A stretch of 64,000 nucleotides of DNA, from NCBI RefSeq assembly GCF_033568475.1, contig NC_133123.1:3348001-3412000 (forward strand), in the 5' to 3' direction. The notes below the pieces were generated by a model, which worked only from the letters and a program-made list of their open reading frames with translations, searched no databases and was not told the DNA's origin. Of the stretch, positions 9,698-20,698 are shown piece after piece. The DNA is from Henckelia pumila (taxonomy: Eukaryota; Streptophyta; Magnoliopsida; Lamiales; Gesneriaceae). Each line of letters starts with the position of its first letter. Position 1 is the first letter of the stretch. Position numbers and translations under genes: made by a program.

Positions 9698-12257
9698 ATG
9701 GAGCCTTATGCTGAAGCGGTATTTAATAATTTTTCACTTGATATGAATCCCTGCTTTATATGCCAGTAAATCTGAGGCTTTTTGAATGAATCATGTGTTG
9801 TAGAGTTGCGAGCTGAAGGTGAATGTCCATTGTCAGGCCTGCAAAATGAAGATGCTGGAGGTTCTGGGTTCAATTTGCGGTAAACAGTAGTAGTACATGC
9901 TTTTTTATTCTTTTGTTTTATGTGAGAACTATCAAATTATTTAGGGCAGAGAAGTGGTGCATAGAGATATCAATAAATTTTTTATATATAATATAATTCT
10001 TTTGAAACATTGATTTTCTTTGAAATGTTCCCTTTATCTATATATATAGATTATATGACTCCATTTATATAGCATTTTCAACAAGCATCTGCATCTTACG
10101 CAGTACGCACCACTACCACATAAGCACATCGAGCCGGTTTTGTGGGCACTCGGGGACTTAAAAATTATTTCAAGCATTCTACTTATATCTTGGTAAAGGG
10201 TATGGAATTTTTTTGAGTGGTGAACATTGAAATGGAAAAATTGCATTTTTTGTCTTATATTTTTGCTTTTTGTAATGTTTGTTCTCCATGTTATTAAGTT
10301 TTAGTTTGATAATTTAATTTTTTGGTAATTGTTGTCATTTTTCTGACATGGTGTATATTTGGCACCAATGCGACGTTGATGTGTGTGATGTCATTTCAAC
10401 ACTTCTAATGAAAAATGACTAAAATTATTAAAGATCTAAAGATATGACATTAAAACTGAAATCTAATGACATAGATAACCAAAATCATAAAAAAGTAAAC
10501 GTACAACACCAAAAACGATTTTCCCCATTAAATTTGTAGGTTTTACTTAGTTGGCTAGACAAAGCATGGATGTAAAGGACTCTCTAGTTTCAAATAAAAA
10601 TAAACCGTAAAAGACATGCATTTTATGTGCGCAAAAAGCATCAAATAATATTTTGTATTTATAAAAAAGAATACTTAAATATAAATCTGTTGGAGCAAAA
10701 AAATTATTTCTAATAAAATATTAGTGTAAAATACTTTTCTTTTTTGGACAGATTTCATATGAGAATGATTTTTGAAATTACCCTTAAAATTTTTCTTTTA
10801 CTTTAAGAGCTTGAAATTATTCGAAAGCTTAAAGTTAGGATGATCATAATTTTTTTTAAATGAAGTATCTTCCCCCTATAAAAATAAAATAAGAGTGAAA
10901 TAGATCTGATTTCTATCACGTACACTTTGTATTATATTAATGTTCCCTTTGAAGTTTAAGTTCATGACAGTTTTAAAAAAAATATGATCAAATTTCCAAA
11001 TTAAATAGTTTCAACCCATTATATATACACAGCACTATGTTTTGAATTATTTTTTTTTGAAATTAAAGGTCTATGTTTTGAATTTCTGAAATCAAAATTC
11101 AAAGCTTATAATTTTTAGAAAAATCACTAAAGATTTAATTTAATTTTTATAAAAATCACTAAAGATTTAATTTAATTTTTTCATTTGACCGAAAAGAAAT
11201 AATAGCCTCTTGCGCATGATTATCTTTACTATTTTATTAAGTGTGCGTAGCCTATTTTAATTGTTTTTGGTGTCATGGTCTGTTTTCTCTAATTTTTTCT
11301 TTTTGTACCTTGCACACTCTCTCCAACTCACTTATCCCACATTTTTCTCAAATGCTCGCATTATCTATTCTTTTATGTGCAAATTGCTCAAAAATCCCCA
11401 ATGCAAACATGTTTTGCTCTGCACTCTCTAGACACTTTTTTGTACCATAATTTTTGTTAATTTATACCATATCTTGTATGGTTTTGTACCACATCTTGTA
11501 TTGTTTTGTACCACATTTTTTGACTAGGGACCCCAAAGCAAAACATGTTTGCATTTGGGGATTTTTGAGCAAATTGCTCTTCTTTTATCATATCTCATTC
11601 TATCAATTAAAACTGAATTTAATTCATGACTAACTTTTTTTATATTTGAAAAAAAAAACAAACACTTTTAAATTAACAAATTATTCAATATACAATATAT
11701 TATATTTGTATATAATATTTTATTTTTACTATTTTATTAAGTGGGCGTAGCCTATTCTAACTGTTTTTAGTGCATTATATTTGTATATAATATTTTACAT
11801 ACGCAAACGCGTGTGCTCCGTCGCTACTATTAATAAAATGTGGACACAACATTTTGTAGGGGTATATGATGTTAGCATAGATTCTGAACAAGGGCTGGTC
11901 AAAGTGTACGGTATGGTGAACCCAAACATGCTCGTGAGGGCCTTGACGAGAACCGGGCACCATGCAGAGTTAAAATGGGTCAACCTCCGACACCCAGAAA
12001 TTAATCGGCGCTATTACTCAAACGGTTATGGGTATCATGGTAACGGATACGGGTACGGAGTGATCGACGACCCGTATAGGTATAGAAGACAGTACCCGAT
12101 GGATCATTCTTATCCGTGTTCGTCGAGATTAAGGTTCGAGCGTCCCTACTATCATCATGGGTCGACCTTACCGCCCGCGAGGTACGTACCGTCGTTTTCG
12201 CCCAGAGATTATGACCCGTACGAGGATGAACCCATCAGTTTTTGCAGCATTATGTGA
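9698..12257 (+). CDS. heavy-metal-associated isoprenylated plant protein, HIPP (3 exons, 164 aa)
   Basis: A small metal-binding protein expected to be prenylated and membrane- or nucleus-associated. Exons: 9698-9718, 9804-9879, 11860-12257, all in phase. The N-terminal HMA domain (residues about 10-75) carries the metal motif HCQACKMKM, with Cys17 and Cys20 in a CxxC arrangement, and later GVYDVSID and KVYGMV. The C-terminal half is a Tyr/Gly/Pro/Arg-rich linker. The last four residues, CSIM, form a CaaX box for farnesylation. The long second intron (1980 bp) contains two MITEs. An open frame runs upstream from exon 3 to 11781, but starting there would remove the CxxC, so the spliced model is preferred. 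The exact HIPP number is not assignable. Confidence 0.88.
10232..10529. mobile_element. MITE in HIPP intron 2 (TIR GGAAAA...TTTTTG)
   Basis: The left end near 10234 (GGAAAAATTGCATTTTTTG) is the approximate inverse of the right end near 10511-10526 (CAAAAACGATTTTCCCC). The interior has the style of the common plant MITE group with TTTTTGGT-type termini. It is noncoding. Target-site duplications were not resolved. Confidence 0.5.
11121..11185. repeat. tandem duplication of about 35 bp
   Basis: Two adjacent near-identical copies of a unit containing AAATCACTAAAGATTTAATT lie in HIPP intron 2. Confidence 0.7.
11223..11773. repeat. pair of about 50-bp direct repeats flanking about 450 bp
   Basis: A block at 11223-11273 containing GCGTAGCCTATT recurs at 11724-11773 with a few substitutions. 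The flanked interval contains the MULE-type MITE. A second short duplicate (TATTTGTATATAATATTTTA) occurs at about 11703 and 11778. Confidence 0.65.
11377..11579. mobile_element. Mutator-type MITE with perfect 9-bp target-site duplication
   Basis: A 203-bp element whose roughly 40-bp terminal inverted repeats include TTGCTCAAAAATCCCC on the left and its inverse GGGGATTTTTGAGCAA on the right. It is bounded by the identical 9-mer TTCTTTTAT at 11368-11376 and 11580-11588. The 9-bp duplication and long TIRs point to the Mutator/MULE superfamily. It is noncoding and sits in HIPP intron 2. Confidence 0.85.
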
Positions 12258-13900
12258 CCAATTAATTATTATGTTGCCTTTTTCTTTAGTTGATGACAAT
12301 TGAATTGATTGTGTGTCTCATAAGGTCTGAGTTTTTATGGCGTTCTGCGTCCAGGCTTTATTATAAATTTATAATAATACAGTATTTGTGTTACATTTAT
12401 ATTTATATATAAATAATAAGAGTTGAAATTAAATATTTTTTCTTGTCAGGAGTTGAATTTGATAGGCATTTTTATGCATGTAGGATTGGGCCCTTTTATT
12501 TCTAAAAGATTGTGAAGATTCCTTCGGCCTTTGATAAATGCAAGAAACTTGAAGACTTGTCCAAATAATATGTCCACTTTGGATCGACGTGTTTTAGGAT
12601 TTAAATTTGTGTGTTGAACTAGTGGTAATTCACGAATTAAAGTTTGCGTCTTCTTCGTTTCCAAGCTATATATCTCTTGGTTTTCTTTTCATTATTCCAA
12701 AGAACCATGTTTTCCCCCCCTAAATTACTGAAGAATAAGATGCCCCTTTTCAGTATGAAAAATGAGTCAAAAGTAGCTTTATTTATAAATATGTTTTAAT
12801 TTAATTTGAAATCCAACCAAATCTCATAGAAATCCTTTTATTTTAAACACGTCGTCAATCCTCGTCCATAGGCATAAATTAAATTATAGTCATATATATC
12901 ATTTAAGACATTATTAATTATTCGATGAAAAGTGGAAGCATAGAATCGATCACACAGTTCCAAATTTCTAAAGTTGGACAGAATCAATTTTTTTGCAAGT
13001 AAAATAAAATAAAAACAAAAGAATCAAATAAATGCCTTTGTGGATAGGTGGATCGATCGGAGGAGGATTTTTCAGGAATCTCACACCGTCCATAAAAGAA
13101 AAGAATGAATGCTTTAATAATTGATCCTAAAATTGAAGAATCAAATTCCACAATCATTAATACCCACAACCATATATATATACATATATATCAAAAGTAA
13201 TTAAAAAAAATTAAATTAAGTGTGACTGAGGTATCATATATCAATATCATATTATCAAATTTTATACGAAATATATAATAAGAAACCATTTATGTGTCGT
13301 GTTCCTTTTTATTTCATGAATGAATTAATATCTACCGTACAAAAATCTCAATGCGTGAATATCTACCATACAAAACTTTCATTTCTACCTTAATTAAGTT
13401 CTACGGCGTTCGAGATTGCAATATCCATTTTTCTCAGTTCTTGAAACGTGCACTGCAACGAGTAATCCATATGTTTAGTAGTTCTGCAAACCACTCAAAC
13501 CAGATAAACGTACGACTGCATAATGATCCGAACTTGAGACATTAAACCTAATTTTCAGACATTCAACAAACTCAGCTACCCATAGGATCGGAGGCTGCAA
13601 TAATCATATTTCTTGAATTTAATTATAGCATGTAATCCTTTTTAATTAGTAAAAAATTTATATCCAAGGTTCAAATTTTTTAATTAGCCTAATTAAATCG
13701 ACGACCATCAAAAGTTTAAAATCTGTTGTCAACATTTTATGTGCCAAATTATTATTCTTGATCATTAAAGTTGAAAACTTGTTAAATAATAATTATGGTT
13801 CACTCCCCTCGTCCTAGCTAGATTTCAATTTATTTGGAATTTTATTCTTACATGTGCATAGGTTCATAATTTTTTTGAGTACCCATATGAATGAAAGAAA
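12258..13900. other. intergenic DNA downstream of HIPP
   Basis: The first few hundred bases are probably the HIPP 3' UTR and flank. The rest is AT-rich without a recognisable gene. The open frames at 12446-12664, 12984-13169 (both minus) and 13351-13545 (plus) show no domains. Confidence 0.4.
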
Positions 13901-14082
13901 GGTAATGCTACATGTACACTGAGGGTTACACGTTCGGTTACACATTATACTTGAAATTACATGATTATCCTACATGCATTTTTAAGAGATTTTTTTTCAA
14001 ATAAAGTGCAGGGATAATCATGTAATTTCAAGTGCAATGTGTAACCCAACGTGTAACCTTCAGTATACATATAACATTACCC
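13901..14082. mobile_element. fold-back MITE with about 70-bp inverted arms
   Basis: The left arm starts GGTAATGCTACATGTACACT and the right arm ends ATACATATAACATTACC. The arms pair over about 70 bases at roughly 85-90 percent, including AAATTACATGATTATCC and its inverse. There is little loop sequence and no coding potential. The superfamily is uncertain because no clear target-site duplication was found. Confidence 0.75.
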
Positions 14083-14152
14083 ATGAAATTAACAGTCATC
14101 CTTATTGTGTACATATAACATTACCCATGAAATTAACAGTCATCCTTATTAA
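14065..14152. repeat. tandem duplication of about 45 bp at the MITE's right end
   Basis: The unit TACATATAACATTACC followed by CATGAAATTAACAGTCATCC occurs twice in a row. The first copy overlaps the MITE's right end, so the duplication arose after insertion. About 220 bp of plain AT-rich DNA follow before the next gene. Confidence 0.8.
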
Positions 14153-14375
14153 TTATATAATTCGTTATTAATCTTGTGAGTCTCACTTCGATCTTTACAA
14201 AACTCATAGTTATAAGAGGCTAGCTAGGGGTATTTATTTTGCTGATAGTGAACAAAATGTTATATAAAATATGGATATATATTAATATACCGCACTTGAG
14301 AATTAAATATTGTGACGGTATAAAAATTATATATATAATTTCATTCAGTACGTAAAATCATATATAATAACAATA

Positions 14376-14975
14376 TTACTTGAAAACAATTAATTCTCGA
14401 GCTTCATTAATCATAATATCCTCCTTCATCCTCCTAATGAATTCTTCAAACTTGTGATTCAATTCTTCAGTCTTCAACATCTCTTCTTCTTCTTCTTCTT
14501 CTTCTTCTTCTTCTTCCTCCTCCTTATCATCATCTTCTTCGGCGATAAAGATTGAAACTTGTTTCATCTCTTCAATGTCCAAATTATGATCTTCCTTATT
14601 GATCGGAGCAGAAAGCTGGGAAACTAATTCTTCTTTGGTGTCGAAGAAATCGTCATACATCTGCAAGCATATGTCGCGGTTATAAGCTGATCTCTTCTGC
14701 AGCAAGTCGAAACCCGGAGAAGAGCGGACCAAACCGGAGTTCTTGGATAAAAAAACCAAGAGGCCATTGCAGATGAGAAATACGTAGCTTTTGTTCAATA
14801 TTGCATGGCTTGAGAATTTAGAAAAATGGTGGAGATTTCGAGGGTAGTAGTAATCCACCAAGGAGTGGTAGTATGAAAACAGGAAAGAAAATATAGAGAT
14901 TGAGAGTAATAACTGAGCCATAGTCTTCTTCAAGAATTTGCTCAAGCTTCTTTGCTCATCCATTATTTCTTTCAT
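14376..14975 (-). CDS. DUF761/DUF4408-type protein (199 aa)
   Basis: A plant-specific protein of unknown biochemical role. One exon. A start at 14975 (MKEIMDEQ) or at the nearby downstream Met (MDEQRS, 14963) is possible; the longer is given. Residues about 18-38 form a hydrophobic segment (AQLLLSISIFSFLF), consistent with the N-terminal membrane region of DUF4408 proteins, and a second hydrophobic stretch follows at about 64-77. The C-terminus (about 168-198) carries the DUF761-style motif ELNHKFEEFIRRMKEDI. Between them is an acidic linker of 14 consecutive Glu residues encoded by a CTT/CTC repeat (+ strand about 14481-14520), which is prone to length change. Family placement rests on the C-terminal motif and membrane start; cotton-fibre-expressed-like proteins have the same design. 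Confidence 0.75.
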   Translation of the reverse strand: MKEIMDEQRSLSKFLKKTMAQLLLSISIFSFLFSYYHSLVDYYYPRNLHHFSKFSSHAILNKSYVFLICNGLLVFLSKNSGLVRSSPGFDLLQKRSAYNRDICLQMYDDFFDTKEELVSQLSAPINKEDHNLDIEEMKQVSIFIAEEDDDKEEEEEEEEEEEEEEMLKTEELNHKFEEFIRRMKEDIMINEARELIVFK

Positions 14976-16376
14976 GGCAATTTATATATTTTGGTTAATT
15001 TATATTATATATATAATATTGGGGAATTCATGAGAGTTTGGAGATTTGGGAAGTGTGATGAAGAAGGGAAGAAAGGGAAATGGAAGGCCTCATTATATAG
15101 ACCTTTTTCCATTATATATATTCATATTCACAAGAAAAAAGTTTCAAAATATTCCACTACTACATGGATATATATGATATTACTAAAATAATTATACAAT
15201 CCGACCTATTGTCGCTCGTCTGAAACTAAAATCTCAACTTTAAGATAGTGTTTTGGTAGAATTTTTAAGAAATATTTCTCAATTTTTCTTTAACAAAATT
15301 TCATAAAATTTTGTTAAAAAAAAATTAAGATATGTTTCTTATAAACTCTCTCAAACACTACCTAAGACGTTGTCGGATTCAAGAGTAATCGTAACAAATT
15401 ATATCTCCCAACTACAAAACACATATATATACAACATAAACAAATTTATAAGAAAATGTTTAGGAATTAACAACAGTTGGTTCGGTTTTATTTAAATAAA
15501 TTTCCTTCGGTTTTTCAAATTATTTATCCAAACTAAACTATTTTATTTCGGTTTGGTTTGATTTGTTTACCTTAGGATTTGGTTTATGCAGAAATAAATT
15601 TAGTTATCAATTTGTATGTTTTACTAATGATGAATTATATAAAAATCTCAATGGTCTTTTAAATATGTAAAACAACAAAATTTCATAATTTAATAAAATA
15701 AGCAGTTTAAAAAACAAATCACGTAAGCATCCATAATCAAACTTCAGGTTTCTAGCTAGTTTTATTTTACAAAACATCCATTTAATATCCTCCGTTAAGT
15801 TCTCCTCATTTCATGAATGTTCCGAATAGAATCAAGGACATGCTTAAATTATTATTATTTTTTTCAAAAAAAAAAAAAAAAACACTCAATGATGGACTCG
15901 TTTTATCACACGGAATACCATGGATATGCCAAAAGAAAACACGGGCTTGAATAATTTATAATGAAAATAACAATAACCTTGAGGGCCTAGAAGCATCAAA
16001 AGGGCAAAAAAAAAAATCTAATGAAAAATTATTTTTTAATATTTCATTGTTTATTATATTTGTATAGATATATGATGGTTGATTGGGTGTTTAATACTTT
16101 TTAATTTTGAAAGTGAATTGAAAATCTGAAATTATCAAAAAACAAAATCGTAACCTACCGAAATACCAAACCATAAACACTGAAATATAAAAATAATTGT
16201 TTTTCAAAAAATAAAAATAAAAATTGTATTTGTCAGAGCATAAAACAATTTAAAATTTTGTAAAAGATCTGTCTCGTAAATTTGATTCGTGACACCGTCT
16301 CACAAAAGTTTTTTTTTAATAATTCAAAATCCCTAATTTATGTTTTTTTAAAAAAAATTGTCCACTTGTTAATGCA
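14976..16376. other. intergenic DNA, possible degenerate transposon remnant
   Basis: The first 150 bases are the likely promoter of the DUF761 gene. At about 15478-15565 there are repeated TTCGGTTTGGTTTG-like strings, and near 16130-16180 complementary-looking ACCGAAATACCAAACC strings, suggesting the two ends of an old non-autonomous DNA element of about 700 bp. No gene is seen. A poly-A run lies at 15868-15882. Confidence 0.35.
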
Positions 16377-16392
16377 TATAATTTTCTTCTAT

Positions 16393-16668
16393 TTTTCTCT
16401 TTTGTGATGTGGTAACCCGCAACCGCTATCTTCGGTGCGCACTGAGTAAACCATCGGACTAACGCAATAGCTTGCAAACTACCTTAGCCAGGTAAATCAC
16501 ACTAGGCAACCTCCAGACTAACGCAATAGCCTGCAAACTACGTTAGCCAGGTAAATCACACTAGGCAAATCATGTATGATAGGCTAAGAAGGTGTTGATA
16601 AGGAAATCGAATTCCTGACCTCTGGTCAAAAGTTCACTTACTCCACCAGCTTGAACACCAATTAGGGT
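16393..16668 (-). mobile_element. tRNA-derived SINE with 16-bp target-site duplications
   Basis: On the minus strand the 5' end carries a box-A-like TGGTGGAGTAAGTG and a box-B-like AGGAATTCGATTTCC, as in plant SINEs transcribed by RNA polymerase III. The 3' part (GTGCGCACCGAAGATAGCGG) resembles my memory of the Au SINE family. The element is bounded by identical 16-mers TATAATTTTCTTCTAT at 16377-16392 and 16669-16684. It contains an internal tandem duplication of about 53 bp (16457-16509 and 16516-16568), so it is longer than a typical Au copy. Confidence 0.85.
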
Positions 16669-16684
16669 TATAATTTTCTTCTAT

Positions 16685-17327
16685 ATTCTGACTGAGAACC
16701 TATAAAGCGTACCCTGGTCAAGCCAAAAGAGAACGATGAAATCTAAATTGTTTTTCCCAAAACTGAATTCAAATTCAACTCAAAAGGTCTTCAAGAAAAT
16801 TGTTTATTTATTTATATAAATAATATAATATATTTAGTTAAATAATTCCTATTATTAGAAAATAGCTGACCCATTCAAACCAAACGATAGAAAAAATTAT
16901 GGTTCCGATTCGAAATGCCAAATGGCAAGTCCTCATTTAATGCTTCAAGTCAAAGTCAAAATGATTAGGCCATATTTCTTTGTTTTTGAAAGTTTATCCA
17001 TATTTACGACAATATAACATAATTTTATATAGTCAAATTATCTTTTAAGCTAATGACGGGATATGCTAAGTCAGGCCGTGTTTGGGATTGTTTTAAAAAA
17101 AAAACATTTTTGAGTTTTTAAGAAGTTTGAAATGATGAATCCCATGTTGTTGTTGGTGTTTTTCACCAAATTACGAGGATTTTTGTGATGCGTGAAGTAC
17201 ACGCACTCACTTAATTCTTATTCTTTTGTTTTCTTCCCGCCGTGTCGCTTTCTGTACTGCGTACTAATCTTTGTACTACGACGTAAATGTTCATTTATTG
17301 CCAACGAAATGCTCCCAAGATCCCTCC
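16685..17327. other. intergenic DNA, promoter region of the ZIP gene
   Basis: AT-rich sequence with no open frame of note. The last 130 bases before 17328 become richer in C and T, consistent with a 5' UTR. No specific motif is claimed. Confidence 0.4.
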
Positions 17328-18692
17328 ATGGCGCGGTATTATCTCTTCCTTTCTCTCCTCTGCGTCCTCTTCCTCTCTGCCGCCGCACACGGCGGAGATG
17401 CGGGCTCTGACTCGCCGTCATCGGAGAAGCCCAATCTCAGGTCCCGATCCCTGATACTGGTGAAAATATGGTGCTTGATATTGGTGTTTGTGGGCACTTT
17501 TTCCGGGGGTATGTCCCCGTATTTCATGAAGTGGAACGAGAGTTTCTTGGTGATTGGGACGCAGTTTGCAGGTGGGGTGTTTCTGGGAACAGCTCTGATG
17601 CATTTCTTGAGTGATTCTAATTCCACTTTCGAGGATTTGACCAGTAAGGAGTACCCCTTCGCGTTTATGCTGGCGAGTGCTGGATATTTGCTTACTATGG
17701 CGGCAGATTCTGTTGTTTCTTATGTGTATGGAAAGAGTGATACTACAGCTTCTGCTCATCATGTTGATCTTGAGCTTCAAGGTTTGTCTTTTCTCAATTT
17801 CTTGTAGATATTGTTCATGGTTTCTTATCTGGTTTGTGTTTCTTTTATTTACTTGCTTTAGAAACAATGAATAATAAGACTCACATCGTCAAATTTCTGG
17901 GGTCTGATTTGTGCCATTGCTATGTCACTTGCATTGTTTCGTTACGACCTTCTGTTCACTAGGTTTCATATTTGTTCCCATTGAATCAAGATTTTCCATA
18001 TTCTGCCTTTCATTGTTGCAGAAAATGCTCGAGATGATAAAGGTCGAGAGAATGGAACACCGTTCCATTCGAATTCACATTTACAGGTAAATCTCTGTCA
18101 CAAAAATGTATCTTTTCCCATCCATAGGCAGGGGAGGCCTTTTTAAATGAGCCTGATCGATTTTAGGTGTTTGATTTATCAGGGCCATGCCACAAATGCT
18201 TCACTTCCAAGCGCCACGTCCCTTGGTGACAGTATCTTGCTGATTGCTGCACTTTGTTTCCATTCCGTGTTCGAGGGCATTGCAATTGGAGTGGCAGAAA
18301 CCGAGGCAGATGCTTGGCGAGCTCTGTGGACCGTCTGTTTACACAAGATATTTGCTGCCATTGCTATGGGGATAGCCCTTCTCAAAATGATTCCAGATCG
18401 TCCTCTCTTATCATGTGCGGCTTATGCCTTTGCATTCGCCATATCATCGCCAATTGGCGTTGCTATTGGCATTATAATTGATGCCACCACGCAGGGTTCT
18501 GTGGCTGATTGGATATATGCAATATCAATGGGTCTGGCTTGTGGGGTGTTTGTATATGTGGCCATCAATCACCTACTTTCTAAAGGGTACAATCCTCAGA
18601 AGAAGGTTTTGGTCAACACACCATTCTTCAAGTTTCTCGCCGTTTTCCTTGGCATTGGCGTAATTGCAGTTGTAATGATATGGGATACCTAG
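17328..18692 (+). CDS. ZIP11: ZIP-family metal transporter, ZIP11-type (3 exons, 342 aa)
   Basis: A divalent metal (Zn, possibly Mn) importer of the ZRT/IRT family, expected in a cell membrane. Exons: 17328-17781, 18022-18086, 18183-18692, in phase with GT-AG borders. The N-terminus is a signal-type hydrophobic stretch (residues about 4-20) followed by a short Asp/Ser/His lumenal segment. Hydrophobic helices follow, with the ZIP signature in [10 protein letters not shown] and [14 protein letters not shown] (transport histidines and glutamate) and [11 protein letters not shown] after it. The variable loop between helices III and IV is short and contains a single HH, unlike the long His-rich loop of IRT1. 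The last residues, VMIWDT, match the Arabidopsis ZIP11/ZIP2 ending. Strong similarity to ZIP11 in [14 protein letters not shown] supports that subgroup over ZIP2. The gene is convergent with the pectinesterase gene. Confidence 0.92.
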
Positions 18693-19130
18693 CTCGCAGC
18701 TAAAAACTATTTATGCGAGATTTTCCGACTCTCTTCTCATTTTTAATGGTTATAAGTTATACTTTTCATGATGGAATCTTAAGTTAGATCTTGCTTTGAG
18801 TCGAAACAAGAGGTAAGAGGTTTGACACGGAGTAGTGAGATGAAATGCACTATTAGGTACGAATCTTGTAACTGAGATGGTCAAGTGAGATGTTTCAGGC
18901 ATAAAATATGGTTTTTCAAGAAATATACTCAACTAACACCATTCATTTCTTCTTTATCATAAAAAATGTTAGGTCATAAGAGAGTATCTCATCTATTGTA
19001 ATACATCTTCTGATAAATGGATCTTATCCAGACTCTTTGAATAGCAGACATTTCTTGACCTTGATTTGAATGCTATTTGCCTTCTAAAGTAGCATATATA
19101 TACCTTCAGATGCTCGATCCGTCTATGCAA
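18693..19130. other. convergent 3' region between ZIP11 and pectinesterase
   Basis: The 438 bp between two converging stop codons must hold both 3' UTRs and polyadenylation signals. No other gene is visible. Confidence 0.6.
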
Positions 19131-20698
19131 CTATAGTCTTAGCCACTGCTCCCCCTTTATAAATGTTGTATCCAGAAAGGACTTTGCTTCCAGATACCCG
19201 AGGGCTTTAGACCATGGCACTCTACCTCTTCTATCTGCTCCCCTTCCTCCACACTGATATTCTCCAAATAGAACGGTTCTGCATACACGATTTTGCATTA
19301 GAGAAGTCAATAATTGAAGGGTTTTTTTCCCTTAGTTTCTTGTTGATCAGGGAATTTAAATGCTCAGATTTCAAGAAGTCACATACTTTTGTCTTGATGG
19401 AATTCCCCAATTTTCCCATCCTCCGGGCCTTATGTCAATATTGAATTTGCAATATGAATATATTATTCGCGAGTAAATGCCCCACGCTCTGCCTAAATAA
19501 ACGGATCCAGTTCCGTCAACCGTACAATTCAAAAAAGAAAATCCGGTATCCTCATTAAGGAACTTCCTGTGGTGGGCAGCTATGGCGAAGTCATCTCCTA
19601 TGGCATTAATTCTGCAGTCCTGTGAATAATAGCTCAATTTTGTTACTCAAAAAGTAAAAAAAATCTATATAATGGTTGGAATATAAGTACCTGATAGAGG
19701 GATTTTGCATTGCCAAATATGAAATCCGTGGATCCTAGGATGAAACACTGGTAAAAATAATGTGTTCCAGTTTGGTCCAAAAGTGTGTCCTGTATTCCCA
19801 GAAACCTGACTTTGTAAAACATGGCTTTATCGCCTGATATCCTCAATGCCACAGCTTGGTAGCCGTCGACTCCGCCCCCAGGGGAGACGACTGAATTCTG
19901 CGATAGAAAGTTCAATTTTGGGTCAAGAAATGAAATTCTACAATTACAGGACATGATACAAATGCATATAAGGTGAAATGTTTGCCTCAAATGTGATCCC
20001 CGATGCACAAAAGTAGTCTGATAATACTGTGACAGAGGCTGAATTCCATGTTCCAAGAAAAAAGCCATTCTTGTCTCTGTCTGAAGCTTTGTCATTCCAA
20101 GTTATAATGGTTTCAGAAACTTGATCTTGCTTACCTATAAGGGAAATGTATGGCTTAGACGCTGGAATCTTTACCTTTTCCCTGCATCAGATTTCAGATT
20201 TCAGCAGTGCATAAAAAGTATGAAGCAAGAACAACAAAATCAGGGGTAGATCCAGCAACTTATCTGGATCATGAAAGTTGATAAGATTTGCCAAATTGTA
20301 CACAAATTTTGGATAATAATGCATGCACAGAAATCAAATTCTTCTGCACCGCAGCATGCGAAATATGAAAACATGCAACTACGTATATACTGCTGATTTT
20401 CAAACCTGTAAATTCCTGGAAGAATATGAATCTTAACTCTCTCTGCATTATTTTCCGGTACCATATCGACAGCACCTTGCACTGTTAAAGAATCTCCGCG
20501 GCCATTTTTATCAACCAACAACACCTTCTGCTGTTTGCCCACATATTCTCTGAAATCGAAGCTGTACTCTTCTATGATCAAGTCGTCCCACGTAATATAA
20601 TCTTTTCTACCGCCGTCATTTTGCGAAAACCCAACTTGAATTTCATCCCACAGCACCAAAAGAGAGAAAAACCAAACGCTGAAACCAGCAAAATTCAT
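19131..20698 (-). CDS. QRT1: pectin methylesterase, QRT1-like (5 exons, 358 aa)
   Basis: A cell-wall enzyme that demethylesterifies homogalacturonan. QRT1 is required for separation of pollen tetrads. Exons on the minus strand: 20406-20698, 19986-20181, 19691-19897, 19387-19619, 19131-19278; 358 aa in all. A signal peptide covers residues about 1-25 and there is no PMEI pro-domain, so this is a type II enzyme. Catalytic blocks are visible: GYQAVALR, the QDTL motif, TDFIFGNA with the active Asp, and YLGRAWG with the Arg. The ending GRVPWSKALGYLEAKSF is normal for the family. The intron at 19898-19985 has a GC donor (GAG|GCAAAC) instead of GT; the flanking codons and phase fit only if this is used. 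The QRT1 name is supported by neighbours matching the Arabidopsis QRT1 region; PME68 or PME55 kin is the alternative. Confidence 0.85.

Noticed and set aside
11781-11859. Intronless start for the HIPP ORF at 11781
   Set aside because: It would replace the CxxC half of the HMA domain with intron sequence; exons at 9698 and 9804 supply it in phase.
17418-17867. 149-aa minus-strand frame
   Set aside because: It is the reverse shadow of ZIP11 exon 1, which has clear family similarity.
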